A DNA stretch of 64,000 bases from the NCBI RefSeq assembly GCF_017916425.1, contig NZ_JAFMSX010000005.1, positions 186,001 to 250,000 on the forward strand, written 5' to 3'. This DNA is from Nocardioides sp. SYSU D00065. GTDB lineage: Bacteria; Actinomycetota; Actinomycetes; Propionibacteriales; Nocardioidaceae. A model generated the notes under the pieces. It worked only from the letters and a program-made list of their open reading frames with translations. It searched no databases and was not told the origin of the DNA. How positions within the stretch are numbered: position 1 is the stretch's first letter; each line of letters begins with the position of its first letter. The position numbers and the translations under genes were made by a program. Below are positions 45,210 through 53,690 of this stretch, in pieces.

Positions 45210-45443
45210 GTGACCACTGCCACCGCACCCACCCAGGCCGTCCTCACGGCCGGTGACCGCTGCGACCGCTGCGGCGCCCAGGCCTACCTCCGAGTGGAGC
45301 TCCAGACCGGCGGCGAGCTGCTCTTCTGCGCCCACCACGCTCGCGAGCACGGCGAGAAGCTCCGCGAGGTCGCGGCCACCGTCCACGACGAGACCCACAA
45401 GCTGGGCACGCCGGCGACGCCGGCCGCCGACAGCGAGGCCTGA
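45210..45443 (+). CDS. DUF7455-type small zinc-ribbon protein
   Basis: This 77-residue protein has a compact zinc-ribbon core: GDRCDRCGAQAYLRVEL near residue 15 and LLFCAHHAREHGEKL near 38, supplying two cysteines plus a Cys/His pair. The remaining tail is Ala/Pro-rich. The family is conserved in actinobacteria near sigA and has no known function. The GTG at 45210-45212 follows GAGG by 6 nt; an upstream in-frame ATG at 45189 is the alternative. A SigR-type promoter lies about 35-60 nt upstream and a strong terminator follows the stop. Confidence 0.88.
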   Translation: MTTATAPTQAVLTAGDRCDRCGAQAYLRVELQTGGELLFCAHHAREHGEKLREVAATVHDETHKLGTPATPAADSEA

Positions 45444-45470
45444 GCAGCACCCCCGACACCCACCTACTTC

Positions 45471-45507
45471 CAGCACGGCCCCGGACACGCTCTCCGGGGC
45501 CGTGCTG
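45471..45507 (+). terminator. Hairpin terminator after the DUF7455 gene
   Basis: CAGCACGGCCCCGGA (45471-45485) pairs perfectly with its complement (45493-45507) across a 7-nt loop, giving a 15-bp GC-rich stem. There is no T-run. Confidence 0.8.
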
Positions 45508-45538
45508 CGTTCACGGCCGGGTCTGGGAGGCTGGGCGC

Positions 45539-46015
45539 GTGAGCGCCACTGAGTTCCTCGTCGCCCTGGCGATCGCCGTCGGCATCGCGGGCATCATCGT
45601 CCCCGTCCTGCCCGGCACGCTGCTCGTGCTCGGCGCGATCCTGGTGTGGGCGCTGGAGATCGGCACGACGACGGCGTGGGTGGTCTTCGCCGCGTGCGCG
45701 ATCCTGCTCGTCGGCGGCTCAGTGGTGAAGTACCTCGTCCCCGGTCGCCGGCTCAAGGCGTCCGGCGTCCCCAACCGGACCCTGCTCGTGGGGGCCCTCC
45801 TGGCCTTCGTCGGCTTCTTCGTCGTCCCCGTGGTCGGCATGTTCATCGGCTTCGTCCTCGGCGTCTACGTGGCCGAGCGGGGCCGGGTCGGCGCGGCCCG
45901 GGCGTGGCCGTCCACGACGAGCGCCCTCAAGGCGGTCGGCGTGTCGATCCTCATCGAGCTGCTGGCGGCGTTCCTCGCAGCGGTGACCTGGGTCGTCGGC
46001 GTCGTCGTCACGTGA
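45539..46015 (+). CDS. DUF456 family membrane protein
   Basis: This 158-residue inner-membrane protein of the DUF456 family is made of four or five hydrophobic helices. It shows the family pattern GIAGIIVPVLPGTLLVLGAI at the start, then a KYLVPGRRLKASG loop and GFFVVPVVGMFIGFVLGVY near residue 96. Its function is unknown. The GTG at 45539-45541 is 6 nt after GAGGCT, a weak -10-like element. It converges with a small secreted-protein gene. Confidence 0.9.
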   Translation: MSATEFLVALAIAVGIAGIIVPVLPGTLLVLGAILVWALEIGTTTAWVVFAACAILLVGGSVVKYLVPGRRLKASGVPNRTLLVGALLAFVGFFVVPVVGMFIGFVLGVYVAERGRVGAARAWPSTTSALKAVGVSILIELLAAFLAAVTWVVGVVVT

Positions 46016-46054
46016 CCCTCACCTGACGGCGGTCCCGCTCGCGACCAGCCGTGG

Positions 46055-46597
46055 TCAGACCCCGAGGCCGGAGGCGATCGGCATGGTCCACCGGTAGCGC
46101 CGGGGGGCCCAGTCCATGACCGGGTGCGACCCGTCGGCCTGGTCGACCATCTTGACCGACACCCGTACGGCGGCGGCGTCGTCGAGGCAGTCGCGGCTCA
46201 GCACCGCGCGGAACACGTCCTTGCCCCACTTCGGCCGGGCGGAGTAGTCGCAGTCGATCCGCTGGTCGCTGCCCTGCCACCCGTCGGCCTCCGTCAGGAC
46301 GTAGTCGGTGCCGTCCCCCAGGCCGCTGCTGAGGACGTACTCCGGTCCCTTCGCGTCGCGGTCGGTGTCGAGGTAGACCGACACGCCGGCCGCGCTCGAC
46401 CGCACGAGCTCGGCGAAGCGCACCTTGACCAGCACGTTGGCCGACCCGTGGTTGACCTGCAGGCCCCGGATGTCGCTGAGCGAGGCCTGAGCGTCCGCCG
46501 GGTCGTCGATGGCGTACAGCTCCGCGTGCGCAGGGGCACCGACGAGCACGGCGAGCGCCGACGCGGTCAGGGCGGCCAGGGGGATCCGAGTCCTCAT
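46055..46597 (-). CDS. Small secreted protein of unknown function
   Basis: This 180-residue protein has a Sec signal peptide with an MRTR start, a hydrophobic core LAALTASALAVLVGA and an AHA cleavage site near residue 25. The mature part is beta-rich, with two cysteines about 36 residues apart (DCDYSARPKWG and RDCLDDAAAVRV) that could form a disulfide. I do not recognise the family. The start was set at ATG 46595-46597 because the longer frame adds 13 residues before the signal peptide. It is divergent from the CapA-like gene. Confidence 0.75.
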   Translation of the reverse strand: MRTRIPLAALTASALAVLVGAPAHAELYAIDDPADAQASLSDIRGLQVNHGSANVLVKVRFAELVRSSAAGVSVYLDTDRDAKGPEYVLSSGLGDGTDYVLTEADGWQGSDQRIDCDYSARPKWGKDVFRAVLSRDCLDDAAAVRVSVKMVDQADGSHPVMDWAPRRYRWTMPIASGLGV

Positions 46598-46689
46598 GGC
46601 CCCGAGTGTGTCACCCCGGACCACTGCCGCGTCCACCTACCTGCGGGTGCCCGCGGGCGGCGGGCTGCCCGCAGTGGCACCATGGCGGC

Positions 46690-47835
46690 GTGACGGGGGC
46701 GCGGGTGGTGCGCGTACGCCGCAGCCGTGCGGTTGCGGCGCTGCTGCTCGCCGCGTGCGGCGCGGGCTGCACCGCCCCGGCCGGTCCTTCCGCGGACCCG
46801 GCGCGACACGATGGGGCGTCCGCCACCCCGCCCGCCGCCACGGAGCGCACCTCCTCGAGCGATCCGGAGCACCGGGCACCACCGATCAGCATCGCCTTCG
46901 CCGGTGACGTGCACTTCGAGGGTGCGCTGGCGCAGCGGCTGCGCGAGCCCGCCACGGCGCTGGCGCCCGCCGCCGGACCGCTGCGGCGCGCCGACGTCGC
47001 CGTGGTGAACCTCGAGACCTCCGTCGGCACCGGCGGCCGACCCGAGCCCGGCAAGCGCTTCACCTTCTCGGCCGGCCCCGCCGCCCTCGACGCGCTGGCC
47101 GCTGCGGGCGTCGACGTCGCCGTCATGGCCAACAACCACGCGCTCGACTTCGGCCGCGACCGCCTGCCCAGCACGCTGCGCGCCGCCCGTCAGGCCGCGT
47201 CCGCCGACCCGCCGCTGGCGGTGGTCGGCATCGGGAGGAACGCCGCCGAGGCGTTCCGGCCGGCCCTGTCGGAGACGGGATCCGCGACCGTCGCCACCCT
47301 CGCCGCGTCCGTCGCCGACCAGGACCCGACGGCCGACCCGACGAGTCGGTGGGCGGCGGGTGATCACCGGTCCGGGATCGCCGACGCGATGGACCCGGCA
47401 CGGCTGCTCGCGGCGGTGCGTCACGCCGATCGGGACGCCGGCGTGGTCGTGACGTACCTCCACTGGGGAATCCAGGGCGAGAGCTGCCCGAGTGCGCAGC
47501 AGCGCACGCTAGCGTCCCGCCTGGTCGAGGCCGGCGCGGACGTGGTCGTCGGCGCCCACGCCCACGTGCTGCAGGGCGACGGTCGGCTGGGCCCCGGCTA
47601 CGTGGCCTACGGTCTCGGCAACTTCGCCTGGTACTCCCCCGGCCGGACCGGCGTCCTCACGCTCACCGTGCGACCGCCGGGGCCGGAGGCGGACCGCGCC
47701 AGGGTCGTCCGGTCCTCGTGGTGGCCGGCCGCGATCGGTGTCGACGGTCTCGCCGCTCCGCTGCGCGGCCCCGCTGTGGCGGAGTTCGCAGCGGACCTGA
47801 GCTCGCTGCGGGCCTGCGCCGGCCTGCGCCGCTGA
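46690..47835 (+). CDS. CapA/PgsA-family metallophosphatase-like lipoprotein
   Basis: This 381-residue protein has an N-terminal lipoprotein-type signal ending at LLLAACGAGC. A Ser/Pro-rich linker follows, then a CapA (poly-gamma-glutamate synthesis) calcineurin-like domain. Its metal motifs are FAGDVHFEG, VVNLETSVG, MANNHALDFG, YLHWGIQGE and GAHAHVLQG, and the family YGLGNFAWYS follows. Relatives act in capsule or poly-gamma-glutamate export or are phosphatases on the outer face of the membrane. The exact substrate is unknown. The GTG at 46690 has no clear ribosome binding site, so the start is moderately sure. Confidence 0.85.
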   Translation: MTGARVVRVRRSRAVAALLLAACGAGCTAPAGPSADPARHDGASATPPAATERTSSSDPEHRAPPISIAFAGDVHFEGALAQRLREPATALAPAAGPLRRADVAVVNLETSVGTGGRPEPGKRFTFSAGPAALDALAAAGVDVAVMANNHALDFGRDRLPSTLRAARQAASADPPLAVVGIGRNAAEAFRPALSETGSATVATLAASVADQDPTADPTSRWAAGDHRSGIADAMDPARLLAAVRHADRDAGVVVTYLHWGIQGESCPSAQQRTLASRLVEAGADVVVGAHAHVLQGDGRLGPGYVAYGLGNFAWYSPGRTGVLTLTVRPPGPEADRARVVRSSWWPAAIGVDGLAAPLRGPAVAEFAADLSSLRACAGLRR

Positions 47836-47853
47836 CCGCACCCTCCGCTCACC

Positions 47854-48900
47854 TCACTGCGGCGCCAGCCACTCCAGGACCAGGCGCCCGACGCGCTCGA
47901 GCTGGGCACCCGACACGACCGACGGCACGTCGGCCGGCGAGTGGTACGCCGCGTACGACGTGGAGCCGAGCCGCGCGGCCGGCAGCCCGTCGCGCACGAA
48001 CGACCAGTGGTCGCTGCTACGCTGCTGCGTCTCGGCGACGACCGGGATGCCCGCGCGGCGGGCCGCGGTCAGCAGGGAGCGCTGCGCCGGGTCGCCGTCC
48101 CCGGCTGAGGCGACCGGCACCCGGTCCCCCACGCCCACCCGGTCGAGCGACACCATCGCACGCAGGGCGCGGCGCTCCGGCGGCGTGAGGAGCGCGACGT
48201 AGCGTCGCGAGCCGTAGTGGTGGTCGTCGTCGCTCGGCCCTCGCGGCTCCTCCGCCCCGAAGGCCACGAACACGACGGGCAGGCGGGTGCGTGCCTGCGC
48301 GGCGGCCTCGGCGACCGCGAGCATCACCGCCACTCCGGAGGCGTTGTCCTCCGCGCCCGGGGCCCGCGCGACCGTGTCCAAGTGCGCTCCCACCACGAGG
48401 TGCGGGCGCGTGCGGTCGAAACCGGGCGTCGTGGCGACCAGGTTGTGCGAGCGCCCCGCAGCGACGGGGTCGCCCCACCAGGAGACGCCCGCGGGTACGT
48501 CGACCGGCTGCCGCTCGACCTCGTAGCCCATCGCCCGCAGCTCGCGGCTCACCCATGCGGCAGCGCGGGCGTAGGCAGGGCTCGTGGTCTCGCGCGGTCC
48601 GATGCGTCCGGCGAGGTGCTGCACGGCTCCGACCGCCGTGGCCCGATTGAGGTCGTCGACCGACACCGGCGGGGGCGTCGGTGCCGGCTCGGGAGCGGTC
48701 GGGGACTCTCCCTCGACGCCGCGTTCCGACTCGGGCGGCGTGGACGGCTCGCTGGACCGGCCCCGCGTCGGTGACTCGTCCGGGCCGTCCGCCGGGCCGG
48801 CCGAGCACGAGGCGAGCAGGACGGCGGCAGCCAGGGACGCGGCGACCGTCCCGCAGCGCACCAGACGACCATCGCGAGACCCGCCACCCGTGTCGGACAT
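47854..48900 (-). CDS. M28-family zinc aminopeptidase, lipoprotein
   Basis: This 348-residue metallopeptidase has a lipoprotein signal ending in LLASCSAG and a Pro/Glu/Ser-rich linker (about residues 40-75). The M28 domain carries all zinc and catalytic residues: GAHLDTV, EDNASGVAVML, FGAEEPRG, SLDRVG and AYHSPAD. It probably trims peptides outside the membrane. The ATG at 48898-48900 was chosen because TACGGT lies 7 nt before it. An upstream in-frame ATG at 48954 would spoil the signal peptide. It converges with the CapA-like gene. Confidence 0.92.
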   Translation of the reverse strand: MSDTGGGSRDGRLVRCGTVAASLAAAVLLASCSAGPADGPDESPTRGRSSEPSTPPESERGVEGESPTAPEPAPTPPPVSVDDLNRATAVGAVQHLAGRIGPRETTSPAYARAAAWVSRELRAMGYEVERQPVDVPAGVSWWGDPVAAGRSHNLVATTPGFDRTRPHLVVGAHLDTVARAPGAEDNASGVAVMLAVAEAAAQARTRLPVVFVAFGAEEPRGPSDDDHHYGSRRYVALLTPPERRALRAMVSLDRVGVGDRVPVASAGDGDPAQRSLLTAARRAGIPVVAETQQRSSDHWSFVRDGLPAARLGSTSYAAYHSPADVPSVVSGAQLERVGRLVLEWLAPQ

Positions 48901-48907
48901 GCAGGTC

Positions 48908-48913
48908 ACCGTA
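48908..48913 (-). promoter_or_regulatory. -10 element (TACGGT) of the M28 peptidase gene
   Basis: TACGGT on the minus strand lies 7 nt before the ATG at 48900. Confidence 0.5.
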
Positions 48914-48962
48914 GCCGCGGCACGCGGTCGGTGCCGCGGGTCGAGGACGGACAATCGTCGCG

Positions 48963-50537
48963 TCAGCCGATGCCGAGCACGTTGGCCATGGTGGTCACGC
49001 CCGCGACGATGATGACGATCCCGATGAGGTCGAAGACGACCCCCGAGCGCAGCATGCGGGTGATGGGGACCAGGCCGGTGCCGTAGACGATCGCGTTGGG
49101 CGGCGTCGAGACCGGGAGCATGAAGCCGTACGAGGCGCCGAACACCGCCGCCAGGGCGGGGATCGCGGGGTTGACGTCCGCGGCGACGGCGAGCTGGATC
49201 GCGATCGGCGCCACGACGCCCACGCTCGCGGTGTTGCTCGTGGTCTCGCTGATGACCACGGCGATCACGGTCGCCAGGAGCGTGATCGACACCAGCGAGC
49301 TCACGCCGAGCAGGTCGCTGAGCGCGACCCCCATCGTCTCGGCGAGCCCGGTGGAGCCCAACAGGCCACCGAGCGCGATGCCGGAGCCGAACAGCACGAT
49401 CGTGCCCCAGTCGATGCGTGCCGCGTCGTTCCAGGTGATGGTGAACTGCCGGCGCGACCAGTCGATCGGCAGCAGGAAGAGCAGGCTCGCCCCGAGGATC
49501 GCGACGGCCCCCTCCTGCAGGTGCGCGGCCACGCTGTCGTAGAACGCGCCCTCGCCGCCCGTGGCGAGAGCGACGGCGCCGGGAAAGACCCAGAGGGCGA
49601 CGGTGACGGCGAAGGCGATCAGGGTGTTGCGCCCGCCGCGCCCCATCGGCCCCAGCTTACCTCGCTGCTGGCGGATGAACTCCTCGGCGCCCTCGATCCG
49701 CTTGGTCTCGGGCCGGTTCAGCCGCAGCAGGACCACGCACAGCGCGACGAACATCAGTGCGACGACCGGGAACGCCAGGAGCATCCACGTGAAGAACGGA
49801 ATCTCCTCCCCCGTCTCTTGGGTGATCAGCTCGCGGCCGATGAGGTTCGGCGGGCTGCCCACCGGGGTCAGCAGGCCGCCGACGCTGGCGCCGTACGCCA
49901 CCATCAGCAGCAGTGCCGTGGAGAAGCGCAGCCGCCGTACGTCCTCGGGGTCCGTCTCCTCCTGCGACTGCGCGGACACCCGGCCAGCCAGGAAGCCGAT
50001 GATGCCCATGGCGATCGGCATCAGCATCGCCGCGCTCGCGGTGTTGGACACGAACGCGCTCAGTCCGGCGCTGATGAGCCCGAACGCCACGACCACCCGC
50101 ACCGTGGACGAGGCCACGCCGGGGATGCTGAGCACCCGGTAGGCGAAGCGCTGGTCGAGTCCGTGCTTGCGCATCGCCTCGGCCAGCACGAAGCCGCCGA
50201 TGAAGACGAAGATCGTCGAGTTGCCGAAGAGCGCGAAGACCTCCTCGGCCGGCGCGACCCCGAGCAGCACGCACAGCCCCATCGCCAGCATGGCGGTGAC
50301 CGGGATGGGGATCGCCTCGGTCATCCACCAGACGATGACCAGGCTGAGGATGCCCGCGAGCTTCTGCGCGGGGTCATCGAGCCCGGAGCAGAGCAGGTAC
50401 ACCAGGACGGCGGCCACCGGACCTGCCACCAGCCCGGACGTCCGCCGCAGTCGCTCGAAGCGCTGCTCGGCCGGGCTGAGCGTCTCGTCGACCTCGTCCA
50501 GGGTGCGGTACGTCGCCGGGCGAGCCTGGTCGGACAC
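48963..50537 (-). CDS. DASS/SLC13-family sodium:dicarboxylate symporter
   Basis: This 524-residue permease has about eleven transmembrane helices and the two sodium/substrate-binding SNT motifs of the DASS family: SNTASAAMLMP near residue 165 and SNTASVGVVAP near 430. Matching GSPPNLIGRE and STPPNAIVYG stretches supply the substrate-binding loops. Relatives import succinate, malate or citrate with Na+. The GTG at 50535-50537 follows AGGAGG by about 7 nt. It lies between the M28 peptidase and sigA on the same strand but is not tightly coupled to either. Confidence 0.92.
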   Translation of the reverse strand: MSDQARPATYRTLDEVDETLSPAEQRFERLRRTSGLVAGPVAAVLVYLLCSGLDDPAQKLAGILSLVIVWWMTEAIPIPVTAMLAMGLCVLLGVAPAEEVFALFGNSTIFVFIGGFVLAEAMRKHGLDQRFAYRVLSIPGVASSTVRVVVAFGLISAGLSAFVSNTASAAMLMPIAMGIIGFLAGRVSAQSQEETDPEDVRRLRFSTALLLMVAYGASVGGLLTPVGSPPNLIGRELITQETGEEIPFFTWMLLAFPVVALMFVALCVVLLRLNRPETKRIEGAEEFIRQQRGKLGPMGRGGRNTLIAFAVTVALWVFPGAVALATGGEGAFYDSVAAHLQEGAVAILGASLLFLLPIDWSRRQFTITWNDAARIDWGTIVLFGSGIALGGLLGSTGLAETMGVALSDLLGVSSLVSITLLATVIAVVISETTSNTASVGVVAPIAIQLAVAADVNPAIPALAAVFGASYGFMLPVSTPPNAIVYGTGLVPITRMLRSGVVFDLIGIVIIVAGVTTMANVLGIG

Positions 50538-50617
50538 GAACGCCTCCTGGGGTCGGGGATCCTCGACCCTAGCGAGCAGCGCGCGTTCCCGGCCAGACCC
50601 GACCGGCGCAGCGGACG

Positions 50618-52099
50618 TCAGTCCAAGTAGTCGCGCAGGACCTGCGAACGGCTCGGGTGGCGCAGCTTGGACATCGTCTTGGACTCGATCTGGCGGATCC
50701 GCTCGCGCGTCACGCCGTAGACCTTGCCGATCTCGTCGAGCGTCTTCGGCTGGCCGTCGGTGAGGCCGAAGCGCATCGACACCACGCCGGCCTCGCGCTC
50801 GGACAGGGTGTCGAGCACCGCGTGCAGCTGCTCCTGCAGCAGCGTGAACGAGACCGCGTCGGCCGGGACGATGGCTTCGGAGTCCTCGATCAGGTCGCCG
50901 AACTCCGAGTCCCCGTCCTCGCCCAGCGGGGTGTGCAGCGAGATGGGCTCACGTCCGTACTTCTGGACCTCGATGACCTTCTCCGGGGTCATGTCGAGCT
51001 CCTTGGCCAGCTCCTCCGGAGTGGGCTCGCGGCCCAGGTCCTGCAGCATCTGGCGCTGCACGCGGGCGAGCTTGTTGATGACCTCGACCATGTGCACCGG
51101 GATGCGGATGGTGCGCGCCTGGTCGGCCATGGCGCGGGTGATCGCCTGCCGGATCCACCACGTGGCGTACGTCGAGAACTTGTAGCCCTTGGTGTAGTCG
51201 AACTTCTCGACCGCGCGGATCAGGCCGAGGTTGCCCTCCTGGATGAGGTCGAGGAAGAGCATGCCGCGACCGGTGTAGCGCTTGGCCAGCGAGACCACGA
51301 GGCGCAGGTTGGCCTCGAGGAGGTGGTTCTTGGCGCGCCGCCCGTCCTCGGCGATCCACTCGTACTCCTCGAGCATCTTCGGGCTGATCCGACCGCCCTT
51401 GGCCAGCTTCTCCTCCGAGAACAGGCCGGCCTCGATGCGCTTGGCGAGCTCGACCTCCATCTCGGCGTTGAGGAGGGGGACCTTGCCGATCTGCTTGAGG
51501 TAGTCCTTGACCGGGTCGGCGGTGGCGCCGGCCACCATGACCTGCTGCTCGGGCTCGTCGGTCTCGTCGGCCGCGGAGACGGTGAAGGCCTGCTTCTCGT
51601 CCTCCTTGATCGTCGGGTCGGCGGCGACGTCCTTCTCGAACTCCTCGTCGGGGATGTCCGGCAGGACCTTCTTGCCGTCCGGGCCGACCACCGGCGCCTC
51701 GACGACGCCGAGGTCCACGACCTCGTCGCCGGCCGCCTCGCCGGTCGCGGCGACGGCCTTGGCGGCCGTCTTCTTCGCCGGGGCGGCCTTGGTCGCAGCG
51801 GCCTTCGCGGGCGCCTTCTTGGCCGGCGCCTTCTTGGCGGCGGCCGAGGTCGCCGAGCGCTTGCTGGTCGCGGCGACCGCGCGCAGGCTGGTCGCGTCGA
51901 CCTGCACCGAGATCCCGAGGCCGCTCAGGTGCACCAGCAGGGCCTTGAGGTGCTTGGGCTCGACACCGGCCTCGTCACTGGCGCGGCGTACGTCCTCTGG
52001 CGACACCATGCCGGTGGGCGTGCCACCGGCGACCAGGGCAGCGATGGAGGGGTGCGACAGCACCTCTGCGGGAAGCAACTTGCGTGCGTGTGAGGACAC
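50618..52099 (-). CDS. sigA: Principal RNA polymerase sigma factor
   Basis: This 493-residue group 1 sigma-70 factor directs housekeeping transcription. It has an N-terminal sigma-1.1-like region and a Lys/Ala-rich segment ([19 protein letters not shown]). Region 1.2 is [12 protein letters not shown], region 2 includes [20 protein letters not shown] and [17 protein letters not shown], and region 4 is [20 protein letters not shown]. The GTG at 52097-52099 was preferred because GAGAGG lies 5 nt before it; a GTG two codons earlier overlaps that site. A terminator downstream was not identified. Confidence 0.97.
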   Translation of the reverse strand: MSSHARKLLPAEVLSHPSIAALVAGGTPTGMVSPEDVRRASDEAGVEPKHLKALLVHLSGLGISVQVDATSLRAVAATSKRSATSAAAKKAPAKKAPAKAAATKAAPAKKTAAKAVAATGEAAGDEVVDLGVVEAPVVGPDGKKVLPDIPDEEFEKDVAADPTIKEDEKQAFTVSAADETDEPEQQVMVAGATADPVKDYLKQIGKVPLLNAEMEVELAKRIEAGLFSEEKLAKGGRISPKMLEEYEWIAEDGRRAKNHLLEANLRLVVSLAKRYTGRGMLFLDLIQEGNLGLIRAVEKFDYTKGYKFSTYATWWIRQAITRAMADQARTIRIPVHMVEVINKLARVQRQMLQDLGREPTPEELAKELDMTPEKVIEVQKYGREPISLHTPLGEDGDSEFGDLIEDSEAIVPADAVSFTLLQEQLHAVLDTLSEREAGVVSMRFGLTDGQPKTLDEIGKVYGVTRERIRQIESKTMSKLRHPSRSQVLRDYLD

Positions 52100-52216
52100 G
52101 AACACCTCTCGTCGAACAACTTCGGGGCGCGGCGAGGCCCGGTGACGTCAAGAGCCGCATCGTCATTCTGCCACGGCCCCCGGCATGGGCGGGCATCGAC
52201 CGGCCGACGGCGCGGC

Positions 52217-52792
52217 TCAGGACTGCTCGGCCGCCTTGGCCTTCTTGGCCTTCTTGGCCTTCTTGAAGTCCCGGACCTTCTGGAGCGAGTCGGCGTCGAC
52301 GACGTCAGCCACCGAGCGGTGTCCGTCGAGGGCGTAGTCCCCCACGACCGCCTCCCAGCCCAGGGGTCGTACGCCGAGCTGCTTGGCCAGCAGCGCCACG
52401 AAGATCTGTGCCTTCTGCTTGCCGAAGCCCGGCAGCGCCATCACCCGCTTCAGCAGGTCCTTGCCGTCCTCCGCCTCGGTCCACAGCCGCGCGGCGTCCC
52501 CGCCGTACGTGTCCTCCACGATGCGGGCCAGCTCCTGGAGTCGAGCCGCCATCGAGCCGGGGAACCGGTGGATCGCCGGCGGCGTGGATGCCATGGCCGC
52601 GAACTCCTCGGGATCCGCGGCCGCGATGCTTCCGGGCTCGAGCGTGCCGAACCTCTCCAGCACCTTGGCCGGGCCCCGGAACGCGTGCTCCATGGGGTAC
52701 TGCTGATCGAGCATCATCGCGCAGACGAGAGCAAACGGTGACTCATCGAGGATCCTGTCCGCCTTGGGGATGCCCGTGATGTTGAAGCCCAT
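52217..52792 (-). CDS. HhH-GPD-type base excision DNA repair protein
   Basis: This 191-residue protein is a small helix-hairpin-helix/GPD repair glycosylase-like protein. The HhH lies in MALPGFGKQKAQIF near residue 120. The tail KKAKKAKKAKAAEQS is lysine-rich. The first 31 residues (to MMLDQQ) are a diverged version of two truncated copies found 0.4 and 1 kb upstream. The ATG at 52790-52792 follows AAGGAG by about 9 nt, unlike those copies, which have leaderless-type starts. It is the intact gene at the end of a stack of cassette-like insertions and is downstream of a frameshifted wHTH gene. Confidence 0.88.
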   Translation of the reverse strand: MGFNITGIPKADRILDESPFALVCAMMLDQQYPMEHAFRGPAKVLERFGTLEPGSIAAADPEEFAAMASTPPAIHRFPGSMAARLQELARIVEDTYGGDAARLWTEAEDGKDLLKRVMALPGFGKQKAQIFVALLAKQLGVRPLGWEAVVGDYALDGHRSVADVVDADSLQKVRDFKKAKKAKKAKAAEQS

Positions 52793-53172
52793 TAGCGCAC
52801 GCTCCTTGCTCTCAGCCGTCGTGGCTACCGATATATCGCGCGATGGCCGTCTGCCAATCGCCTTGGTCCAGAACCTCGAGTTCAGGGCCGGGCTCCACGG
52901 TCTCCAGCCGAGCCTTGACCGTCGCGACCCGCGAGATCGTGGACGCACGTGTTCCCTTGACCACGCCCTTGCCCAAGCGCGTCAGACGATATCCACCGGC
53001 ACTCTTCTCGATGACCCCGCGCCCGCCAACCGACTGAGTGCAGGTCCAACAAGCTCGAATGGGGGAACGTCGTGGTTGCAGGCATCTATGTCAGCCAGCA
53101 GACGGTCAAGGGAACCTCCACCCATTGCGACGGCAGTCAGAACAACGGCGTCATAGCCAGTCCACTCCATGG
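52793..53172. other. Cassette-like insertion B in the HhH-GPD gene
   Basis: This segment lies between the end of a 34-codon HhH-GPD 5' copy (53173-53274) and the intact HhH-GPD gene. It holds one wHTH-type gene, which has a frameshift. A sample count at 53101-53160 gives 36 G or C of 60, well below the surrounding coding DNA. No recombinase, tRNA or inverted terminal repeat is seen. Confidence 0.6.
52812..53170 (-). pseudogene. Winged-helix-like protein gene with a frameshift in a C4 run
   Basis: The gene starts at ATG 53168-53170, 2 nt after the stop of the truncated HhH-GPD copy. Its frame (MEWTGYDAVVLTAVAMGGGS) is interrupted at a CCCC run (53015-53018). The following frame continues as VIEKSAGGYRLTRLGKGVV to a stop at 52812-52814. 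Joined, they give about 119 residues with a wHTH wing (LARLAGAG-type helix, then the GGYRLTRLGKG strand pair). One missing base would restore the frame. It may be a decayed gene, a sequencing error or a slippage-prone switch. The function is unknown. Confidence 0.6.
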
Positions 53173-53274
53173 TTAACGACTCTGCTGGTCGAGCATCATC
53201 GCTGCTAGGAGTGCGAACGGCGAGTCGTCCAGCACCTTGTCGGCTGCCGGGTCACCGGTGATGTGGAAGCCCAT
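53173..53274 (-). pseudogene. Truncated 5' copy of the HhH-GPD gene (copy 2)
   Basis: This 33-residue reading frame matches the first 31 residues of the HhH-GPD protein at 23 positions, ending at MMLDQQ, then SR and a TAA stop. The ATG at 53272-53274 lies 6 nt after CAAGAT, a leaderless-type arrangement. Its stop is 2 nt before the start of the wHTH gene, so it may act as a translated leader for it. The same core and boundary (GGTTAACGA on the plus strand) recur at copy 3. Confidence 0.75.
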
Positions 53275-53304
53275 GCCTTCATCTTGCCGCAGATCACAGG
53301 GCAC

Positions 53305-53310
53305 TACGCT
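53305..53310 (+). promoter_or_regulatory. -10 element (TACGCT) of the insertion A gene
   Basis: TACGCT lies 8 nt before the GTG at 53319. The insertion therefore seems to carry its own promoter, independent of the repair gene. Confidence 0.45.
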
Positions 53311-53318
53311 CCGGTCCC

Positions 53319-53669
53319 GTGTGGATCGATGAGCAGGGTGTTGCGCACACGGTCGCTCTTCCTGAACCGACCGATGTCATGTCCGACGAGTTCAGAGCAA
53401 GCCTGGACGCCATCCTCGCGGCCGATCGCGAAGCACTTCTGCTGATCCTGGAGCGAGCAGAAGAGAGCGTCTTCGAGGAAGACCTGGCAGCACTTGCCGA
53501 CCCAGAGAAGAGAGCGGTGTTCGAGGCACTGACACCACCGACGGCTCTGCTCGATACCGCACTCGACAGTCCTGAGGCGCTGGCTGCAACGATCGAGGAC
53601 ACCGATTTGCGATGGCGCTTGGACGTGGTCCTCGCCCTCGGCGACTACATCGACCGACACACGACCTGA
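53319..53669 (+). CDS. Hypothetical acidic protein carried by insertion A
   Basis: I do not recognise this 116-residue protein. It is acidic and mostly helical, with long amphipathic stretches (DEFRASLDAILAADREALLL, DLAALADPEKRAVFEAL). There is no signal peptide or cysteine. The GTG at 53319-53321 is 8 nt after a TACGCT element. It runs against the HhH-GPD gene direction and fills insertion A. The opposite-strand frame over the same bases lacks normal codon structure, so this strand is preferred. A small regulator, toxin-immunity or anti-defence protein are possibilities; nothing in the sequence decides. Confidence 0.6.
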   Translation: MWIDEQGVAHTVALPEPTDVMSDEFRASLDAILAADREALLLILERAEESVFEEDLAALADPEKRAVFEALTPPTALLDTALDSPEALAATIEDTDLRWRLDVVLALGDYIDRHTT

Positions 53670-53690
53670 GAGCGCGCCGCCTGTTAATGG

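Larger units (their letters stand above)
53275..53690. other. Cassette-like insertion A in the HhH-GPD gene
   Basis: This segment lies between truncated copies 2 and 3. It holds one plus-strand gene (53319-53669) in the orientation opposite to the repair gene. Like insertion B it ends in a fresh copy of the HhH-GPD promoter and first 31 codons. No recombinase gene or terminal inverted repeat is visible. Confidence 0.6.

Noticed and set aside
53304..53660. Minus-strand frame of 118 codons opposite the insertion A gene
   Set aside because: It is rich in Cys, Gln and Arg runs typical of an antisense shadow. The plus-strand frame has a promoter and balanced composition.
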